NCBI RefSeq assembly: GCF_024498175.1
Contig: NZ_CP101823.1
Span: 1,426,001 to 1,490,000 of the forward strand
From: Haloplanus salinarum
Lineage (GTDB): Archaea; Halobacteriota; Halobacteria; Halobacteriales; Haloferacaceae
DNA: 64,000 nucleotides
Reading direction: 5' to 3'
The position numbers were made by a program, and so were the translations under genes. Shown in pieces: positions 59,351 through 64,000 of this stretch. Within the stretch, counting starts at the first letter, position 1. Each line of letters opens with the position of its first letter. The notes below the pieces were generated by a model that was given only the letters and a program-made list of their open reading frames with translations, made no database searches and had not been told where the DNA came from.

Positions 59351-60655
59351 ATGAATACAAATGACTGTGGGCAGCCCAGAGACATTACTTCTACTCGTCG
59401 AGAAGCACTCAAAATCGGCGGTAGTGCGATTGGGGCATCAATACTGGCAACGACACCCGCAGCAGCGCAGAATACCTCATCGACTTCTCGCCAACGGTGG
59501 GCATTCGATACTGGGGACCGTGTTGTGTCGTCGCCCACGGTAGCCGATGGCACCGTTTTCTTTGGGAGTCACGATGAAAATGTCTACGCTGTCAATGCAC
59601 AGAGTGGAGAGCGAAAGTGGATCTTTGAGACCCGTGGGAAGATTCGATCGTCGCCGACGGTGGCCGATGGCACCGTCTTTATTGGGAGCGGTGACAGCAC
59701 CCTCTATGCAGTTGATGCTGAGAGTGGCGAACAAAAGTGGAGTTTCCCTTCATCAGTCAGTGTTCAATATCGTTCGAAGCCGGTGGTAGTCGATGACACA
59801 GTCTTCCTTTCAAGCGGCTACGACTCGATTTATGCGGTAGATGTCGAGAGTGGTGATAAAAAGTGGAGCATCGACACCATTTCTACCAATAAATATTCGG
59901 CGCCGACAGTGGCTGATGGCACCGTTTTCGTCGGGGGTGGTACCAAACTTTACGCGATTGGTACCGATACCGGATTCCTCGGAGATGCCGGCGAGAAACA
60001 GTGGGCCTTCGAATCCGACGAGATGATTTATTCGTCGCCGACGGTAGTTGATGGCACCGTCTTCGTCGGGAGTGCTGACAGCCATCTCTACGCAATTGAT
60101 GCCGAGAGCGGTGAGAAACAGTGGGCCTTCGAAGCAGCGGGCGCAATCTATTCTTCCCCGACGGTTGCCGATGGAACCGTCTTTGTCGGAAGTGGCACTG
60201 ATCTCGAAGAGGGTCTCGACGTCAGCCTCTATGCGGTCGACGTCGAGAGCGGCGACCAACAGTGGGCCTTTGAAACTGACAATTTTGTCGAGTCGTCGCC
60301 GACGGTGGCTGATGGAACCATCTTCGTCGGGAGTGATGATAAACATCTCTACGCAGTGGACGCCGAGAGTGGGGAGAAACAGTGGGCCTTCGAGACCGGC
60401 GATGAAGTTCACTCGTCACCCATCGTCGCCGATGGCACTGTCTTCGTTGGGGGTTGGGATGGCAATCTCTATGCAATTGATGCCGGCGTCAGCGGGTCAA
60501 GTGAGGGTTCGCGTGTGACCGGACCGCTGGAGACGGGTGATAGCCAAACATCTACGACAGGGCCGGGGTTCGGGATTCCAAGTAGCATCGCGACACTTGG
60601 GACTGCGGGCTATCTCATCAAACGCCGACTGGCTGAACAGGAATCCAAAGGATAA
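59351..60655 (+). CDS. Tat-exported PQQ-type beta-propeller protein with PGF-CTERM-like tail
   Basis: A protein of 434 residues. The Tat motif STRREALKIGG at 14-24 with AAA cleavage region near 37-40 is followed by eight BamB/PQQ-like blades, each with SSPTVADGTVFVGS and LYAVDAESGEKQWAFE variants. The tail TGPGFGIPSSIATLGTAGYLIKRR has the PGF motif, a hydrophobic stretch and basic end of archaeosortase substrates. It is probably a surface-anchored propeller. No quinoprotein catalytic residues are evident, so a binding or scaffold role is likelier. Confidence 0.9.
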   Translation: MNTNDCGQPRDITSTRREALKIGGSAIGASILATTPAAAQNTSSTSRQRWAFDTGDRVVSSPTVADGTVFFGSHDENVYAVNAQSGERKWIFETRGKIRSSPTVADGTVFIGSGDSTLYAVDAESGEQKWSFPSSVSVQYRSKPVVVDDTVFLSSGYDSIYAVDVESGDKKWSIDTISTNKYSAPTVADGTVFVGGGTKLYAIGTDTGFLGDAGEKQWAFESDEMIYSSPTVVDGTVFVGSADSHLYAIDAESGEKQWAFEAAGAIYSSPTVADGTVFVGSGTDLEEGLDVSLYAVDVESGDQQWAFETDNFVESSPTVADGTIFVGSDDKHLYAVDAESGEKQWAFETGDEVHSSPIVADGTVFVGGWDGNLYAIDAGVSGSSEGSRVTGPLETGDSQTSTTGPGFGIPSSIATLGTAGYLIKRRLAEQESKG

Positions 60656-60693
60656 GTCGGATTGGGCTGTACCCGCTACTGACTATAGATCAT

Positions 60694-60732
60694 ATAGAGC
60701 GTGTCATAGAAGGGTTCTATGACACGCTCTAT
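60694..60732. terminator. 18-bp perfect hairpin after the propeller gene
   Basis: ATAGAGCGTGTCATAGAA (60694-60711), GGG, TTCTATGACACGCTCTAT (60715-60732), followed by GGGTTTTG. The arms match perfectly. Position 39 bases after the stop suits a terminator, but the length also suits an IS or MITE end. Further GAGTTGAG / CTCAAC repeats follow to about 60810. Confidence 0.5.
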
Positions 60733-60831
60733 GGGTTTTGAGCGGCTGCTGAGTTGAGTGAGTGCTATGGCTGAGGTTTTGAAGACTGAAACCCGAAAAC
60801 TCAACCACTGATAGCATAAATCTCTGTAGCG

Positions 60832-61275
60832 TTACTCACTCGGTTGTATCTCGACCAACCTGATGTCGGGGACCGTTCTCTCCTCACCGAAAGAGTAGGT
60901 ATGAGTCCCTTCGACGGTGCCCCAGATGTCGAACGTGTTCTCGATGTCGACCTGATCTCCAAACCAGGTACATCGCAGCACTTTATCGCCAGAACCGCCA
61001 TGGTCTGGATGGGCGACGGACATGTGGTATGACCCATTGTTCGTCTCGTCGATCGCGGAGATGTCGACATCCGAATAATGGACTGGCTCGCCTTTCCACT
61101 CGTCCATATTCTCCATTAATTCGCTCCAACTGGGGGATTTGGCTTCGTTTTTGATTCGCTCGATTCTCTCTTGCTCTTCACTTTTGCCTCCCAGAACCGC
61201 CTCGATTGCTCCACACCCCGAGAGAGGTGCGATCCCCATAGTAGCGAGCAGTGTCGCGTATTCACGTCGTTCCAT
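60832..61275 (-). CDS. Predicted lipoprotein, unknown function
   Basis: A protein of 147 residues. The leader MERREYATLLATMGIAPLSGC gives a Tat-like twin Arg at 3-4 and a lipobox with Cys21. The mature part has a Lys/Glu helix (25-50) and a strand-rich domain with HYSDVDISAIDE, VLRCTWFGDQVDIENTFDIWGTVEGTHTYSF and DIRLVEIQPSE, recalling OB-fold-like domains of DUF-type lipoproteins. Family not recognised. ATG 61275 is preferred to an in-frame start seven codons earlier. Confidence 0.75.
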   Translation of the reverse strand: MERREYATLLATMGIAPLSGCGAIEAVLGGKSEEQERIERIKNEAKSPSWSELMENMDEWKGEPVHYSDVDISAIDETNNGSYHMSVAHPDHGGSGDKVLRCTWFGDQVDIENTFDIWGTVEGTHTYSFGEERTVPDIRLVEIQPSE

Positions 61276-61624
61276 ATCGAGCGCTCCTAAGGGCAAAGTA
61301 AAAAATTCTGTTATGCAGATGGCAGTCCATCGGCTCGACCTGTAGACGGACTGTTCACTGACAATAAGGTGATACTAGTTATTCGTCTTTCATGAGTACT
61401 CATAGTATACCCGCCGAAGCCGATGCGAACTACTCTCGCCTCGTTTGCTTTTCGGTTCCGACACGAGCAACACTCGTCGGACACGGAAACTTGGGGCCGC
61501 TTTCACTGGGGCCAATAACGGGCGTGTGTTCACCCAAACCGAATTCTATGACACGTTCGACCACCAGCAAGAACGTGATTGTGAGGTGTTTTCCCCGCTA
61601 GCAAGGAGTCTGTGGACGTGGCGA
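61276..61624. other. Gene-free stretch, possible remnant
   Basis: No credible intact gene. The perfect palindrome ATGAGTACTCAT lies at 61392-61403. A plus-strand frame around 61510-61610 (VFTQTEFYDTFDHQQERDCE) has protein-like composition but no start, and may be debris of a lost gene. Confidence 0.35.
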
Positions 61625-61918
61625 CTATAGAAGTTCTCGGATATCTCTGTGCTCGACGTACAGCGGCGCGTTCTGCATCACTATCAGTTTCAACATCGTA
61701 CTGTCAAGCGGCAAGGAGACCGTGCCACCGTGGAGTTCGACGGTACCGGACCTCTCGATCGGAACTTGTCCGCCCAGCGTCGGGTCTCTGTGCATCGTGT
61801 TGAAATGTGCGTGGTCCAGTACTGCGTACGCGCTAACGTACTGTGTCGGCTTCTGGGTATCGAACTTCACGTCGATCGTGATGCGGTCGATCCGAAGGTT
61901 CTCACCCTCGTCTGTCAC
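61625..61918 (-). CDS. Hypothetical protein overlapping PIN gene
   Basis: A protein of 97 residues, MTDEGENLRIDRITIDVKFDTQ at the start, with alternating strand-like segments and the end VEHRDIRELL. No motif recognised. Its ATG overlaps the 3' end of the PIN-domain frame by 17 bases, which hints at fusion of unrelated DNA to a truncated toxin gene. Confidence 0.45.
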   Translation of the reverse strand: MTDEGENLRIDRITIDVKFDTQKPTQYVSAYAVLDHAHFNTMHRDPTLGGQVPIERSGTVELHGGTVSLPLDSTMLKLIVMQNAPLYVEHRDIRELL

Positions 61919-62252
61919 GTGGACCGTCGTCCGTCAGTAACCGACCATCGTGTGCGTCAGCAAGTGCAAACGCCTGTGCTTCTCCGGGATCAAGATGGTC
62001 GCTGACAACCGCTTCTCTATTTGCAACAGTGTCCGAGACCGTCGTGACCGGGATCTCATTATCTAGTATGTCCAATGCCGACTGGAGGTAGGGATGATCG
62101 TCGACACCATTGTGAAGTTCTTCGCGAACGACCGGTACTGTACAGATTCTTGAGAGTCCAGCTACTACCCACAACTGGTCGATGTAGGCAAAGTTTGATA
62201 GAACAGTCGTATTGAGAACGCTTGGGTCCGCTGGAATATCGGCAGTCGTCAT
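61902..62252 (-). CDS. PIN-like toxin (DUF3368 type), apparently C-terminally truncated
   Basis: A frame of 116 residues, with TTVLSNFAYIDQLWVVAGL at the N-terminus, VPVVREELHNGV in the middle with the likely Glu, and HLDPGEAQAFALADAHDGRLLTDDG with the likely Asp. PIN proteins of this type usually continue about 40 more residues; here the frame ends with RDRRG after LLTDDGP. The first Asp of the usual DTNVL is Asn in LNTTVL. It overlaps the antitoxin by 4 bases (ATGA). Confidence 0.75.
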   Translation of the reverse strand: MTTADIPADPSVLNTTVLSNFAYIDQLWVVAGLSRICTVPVVREELHNGVDDHPYLQSALDILDNEIPVTTVSDTVANREAVVSDHLDPGEAQAFALADAHDGRLLTDDGPRDRRG

Positions 62253-62617
62253 TGCGAGTCCGATGTCTCGTTATCAGCAGGCTCATCATCGAATTCGAGT
62301 TCTGTCGCCGTCTCCGCTTCGTAGGCCGCATCCTCCTCATCCACGAGCCCGAGCCGGAGTTCCACACCATGCTCACGGAGAATATCCCGCATTGTCCAGC
62401 GGTCGATAGCAGCGAGTCGTGCAGCATCACCGAGCGTAATTCGTTCGCGTTCGTAGAGGGCGACTGCCGCAGCGATGCGTTCGTTTTCGTGGTCCTCGAA
62501 ATATTCGCGCACGAACTCGCGCAGCGCGTCGCTCTTGCCTCCGAACACACCAGCCTCCACAGCGCCCTCAATGAGGAGGTCGAGGTCGTCAGGATAGGAA
62601 CCAGTGATTCGTCCCAT
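62249..62617 (-). CDS. UPF0175-family antitoxin
   Basis: A protein of 122 residues. The start has a ribbon-helix-helix-like piece with ALREFVREYFEDHENERIAAAVALYERERITLGDAARLAAIDRWTMRDILREHG, the UPF0175 helix-turn-helix signature (about 25-85), and an acidic tail. UPF0175 proteins pair with PIN toxins of the DUF3368 type. The TATA-like CTATTTATG at 62645-62653 precedes it. Confidence 0.85.
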   Translation of the reverse strand: MGRITGSYPDDLDLLIEGAVEAGVFGGKSDALREFVREYFEDHENERIAAAVALYERERITLGDAARLAAIDRWTMRDILREHGVELRLGLVDEEDAAYEAETATELEFDDEPADNETSDSQ

Positions 62618-62676
62618 CGTTCTATCCCAGAGTACGTCTTCATACTATTTATGAACCCCGCCAGATGTCCTATAAA

Positions 62677-62704
62677 TTGAGACGGCCAGCCTCAACTACT
62701 GTGC
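62677..62704. repeat. Hairpin repeat variant copy D
   Basis: TTGAGA-CGGCCAG-CCTCAACTACTGTG at 62677-62702 matches copies A and C in the right arm (CCAG-CTCAACTACTG), with one mismatch in the stem and a different left flank (CTATAAA). Confidence 0.45.
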
Positions 62705-62809
62705 GGGGCGTAGACCAACAAAACAATGATATACATTAGACGGCCGGTCGATGTCTCATAAAGAGACATTTGTAGTAAGAAGATTTGTGACAGCTGAGTT
62801 GGACGAATT

Positions 62810-62955
62810 TACACTCGACGGCCGGGGTGTATCTGTCCTAGCGGGACTATTTTATTCATTCGACGGTTGGTTCTCCTCCGGCCAAAATAGATCTGTAGCA
62901 ATGAGAGTTGTAACGCCCTATTTTGGCAGATTCACACTCGACGGTTGGGGTGTAG
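62810..62955. repeat. Repeats TACACTCGACGG-YY-GGGGTGTA and flanking dyad
   Basis: TACACTCGACGGCCGGGGTGTA (62810-62831) recurs as CACACTCGACGGTTGGGGTGTA (62933-62954), each with self-complementary ends. A shorter CGACGGTTGG occurs at 62861-62870. Between them GCCAAAATAG (62881-62890) pairs with CTATTTTGGC (62918-62927). No gene is seen in 62705-63033. This could be a protein-binding cluster or an element end. Confidence 0.5.
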
Positions 62956-63033
62956 GACGGTCTGTTACACCCGACCCACCGTCTACTATCTTAACCTCAT
63001 TCGTGAAGCGCTGGGATGTTTGAAAATGAATTC

Positions 63034-63246
63034 CTATGCCGGTTCTGGAGAAGTGGGGTGTGGTTTTCTTCTGAGCAGACCGTATGGTAGAAGGGCGGTG
63101 GCTATGATGCCTCCAAAGAAGAGTAATTGGAGAATAGGGAAGAACGTGAGTGATGGGATTGTAAGTGCTCCAACGATCGTTGAGAGACAAAATAGCCCTC
63201 CACCAAGGAGGATGATATGCTTGACCGGCTCTGTTGAAACCCTCGC
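63034..63246 (-). pseudogene. Membrane protein fragment
   Basis: A frame of about 70 codons, beginning after a stop at 63247 and containing STEPVKHIILLGGGLFCLS and PILQLLFFGGIIATALLPYGLLRRK, two membrane helices with a basic exit. No start codon is available upstream of the first helix, so the 5' end seems missing. Family unknown. Confidence 0.4.
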
Positions 63247-63385
63247 TCACTGATAGTTTGTTGAGTCTGTGCTGAATACAGGGCGCGTATCTTGTGACCT
63301 GGTTGTGCCTGTGTACCGTGCTTTTTGTGTCTTCGTCATTGTCTCGATGTGAACACTATTTTCTGTCTACTGTCAGTACGGTCCG

Positions 63386-64000
63386 ATGATGGAACCGCTC
63401 GAGGTCGGACTACGGATTTTCGGTGGAATCGTTCTTATCGGGGTGAACGCCTACTTTGTTGCAATCGAATTCGCCCTGACCCGTCTCAGGCAGTACCCCA
63501 AATCGGAGCTCAACACACCCGGACTCGAACTCGCATGGGAGATGACTAACGACCTGGAGTTTTACCTGACGACGTGTCAGGTCTGGATCTCCGGGACCAG
63601 TATTGCACTGGGGATTATCGCCGAACCCGGACTCGCAGCCCTGTTCGAACCGCTGTTCGAAAACACGACCCTGGCATCGATCGGGGCTGGTTCGCTCCTC
63701 GGATTTCTTCTTATCAACCTAGTCCATCTCACCCACGGCGAACAGACACCGACGTACCTCGGCGTTGAACGCTCCAAACAGGTCGCCCAGTATGGAGCAC
63801 GACCACTGTACTGGTTTGCCAAAATACTCGCTCCGGCCATCTGGGTCGGTGACTCGGTTGCAAAGGCAACACTCGGCCTGTTCGGTATCGAGATGACCCA
63901 ATCATGGACAGAAACCGGTGAGGAAATCATCAAAACCCGTGCAGACCTCCGGAACCAGCTTGGATCGGTACTCAAAGAGGGCGAGGTGGCTGAGGACCGC
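63386..64000 (+). CDS. DUF21/CNNM-domain membrane protein (CorC/HlyC-like), 3' end outside window
   Basis: The frame opens MMEPLEVGLRIFGGIVLIGVNAYFVAIEFAL at 63386 and continues to the window end, 205 residues. Membrane helices are seen at about 7-30, 65-85 (WISGTSIALGIIAEPGL), 95-118 and 140-160. The region GVNAYFVAIEFAL is the CNNM/DUF21 N-terminal signature. These proteins transport or sense divalent cations; CBS domains would be expected beyond the window. Confidence 0.85.
   Translation, partial: MMEPLEVGLRIFGGIVLIGVNAYFVAIEFALTRLRQYPKSELNTPGLELAWEMTNDLEFYLTTCQVWISGTSIALGIIAEPGLAALFEPLFENTTLASIGAGSLLGFLLINLVHLTHGEQTPTYLGVERSKQVAQYGARPLYWFAKILAPAIWVGDSVAKATLGLFGIEMTQSWTETGEEIIKTRADLRNQLGSVLKEGEVAEDR

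Overview
The window is haloarchaeal (class Halobacteria). Most proteins are rich in Asp and Glu, start codons are mostly leaderless with a TATA-like box about 27 bases upstream, and several families are typical of haloarchaea: a Bat-type HTH regulator, HalOD1, Orc1/Cdc6 with origin-type repeats, Tat lipoproteins, and IS elements of haloarchaeal type. No rRNA, tRNA or CRISPR array was recognised.

Layout. (1) 1-2.1 kb: a 5'-truncated Orc1/Cdc6 gene, an array of ACACC-N4-ATCGATGTGT repeats that looks like a replication origin, and a small acidic protein. (2) 2.15-4.5 kb: a methyltransferase gene split by a tnpB-only IS200/IS605-type element. (3) 4.5-5.9 kb: a gene-free stretch ending in a 316-base hairpin-rich repeat element. 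(4) 5.9-25.5 kb: a compact carbohydrate or sugar-acid utilisation island. It holds an SDR and an MDR dehydrogenase, two sugar kinases of the PfkB superfamily, an FGGY kinase, a DeoC/FbaB-type aldolase, a tandem-fused class II aldolase, a DgoD-like enolase-superfamily protein with altered catalytic residues, a PdxA-like dehydrogenase, an aldo/keto reductase, an aldehyde dehydrogenase, a CUT1 ABC importer, and IclR and TrmB regulators. The likely logic is import, oxidation or dehydration, phosphorylation, then aldol cleavage to three-carbon products. The substrate is not certain; a deoxyhexose or sugar acid fits best. (5) 25.5-39.2 kb: mixed accessory DNA with an integrase fragment operon, a broken IS copy, an amino-acid permease fused to Usp domains, an Lrp/TrkA-C regulator, a VapBC module bounded by a direct repeat, a sufB remnant, a 7Fe ferredoxin, several tiny zinc-ribbon genes and a NifU-domain protein.

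(6) 39.2-51.7 kb: a signalling island. It has a PAS-GAF-Bat-HTH regulator, a HalOD1 protein, a chemotaxis transducer, a receiver/PAS histidine kinase, a double-domain KaiC-like ATPase, a histidine kinase with a LOV (blue-light) motif, and a third kinase truncated by a second tnpB element. The same GTTATCTAGA motif stands just upstream of the TATA box of HalOD1, the transducer and the KaiC-LOV operon, suggesting one regulon. (7) 53.3-57.1 kb: a ribonucleotide reductase operon, nrdR - small ORF - nrdB - nrdA, joined by 4-base start/stop overlaps except for a 2-base gap before nrdA, with the remnant of a different nrdB just downstream. (8) 57.2-64 kb: a rearranged IS copy, a Tat-exported PQQ-propeller protein with a PGF-CTERM-like tail, a lipoprotein, a UPF0175/PIN toxin-antitoxin pair, palindromic repeats, and the start of a DUF21/CNNM membrane protein running off the window. 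The right half is dense in IS remnants, broken genes and toxin-antitoxin modules, so it looks like a plasmid or a genomic island.
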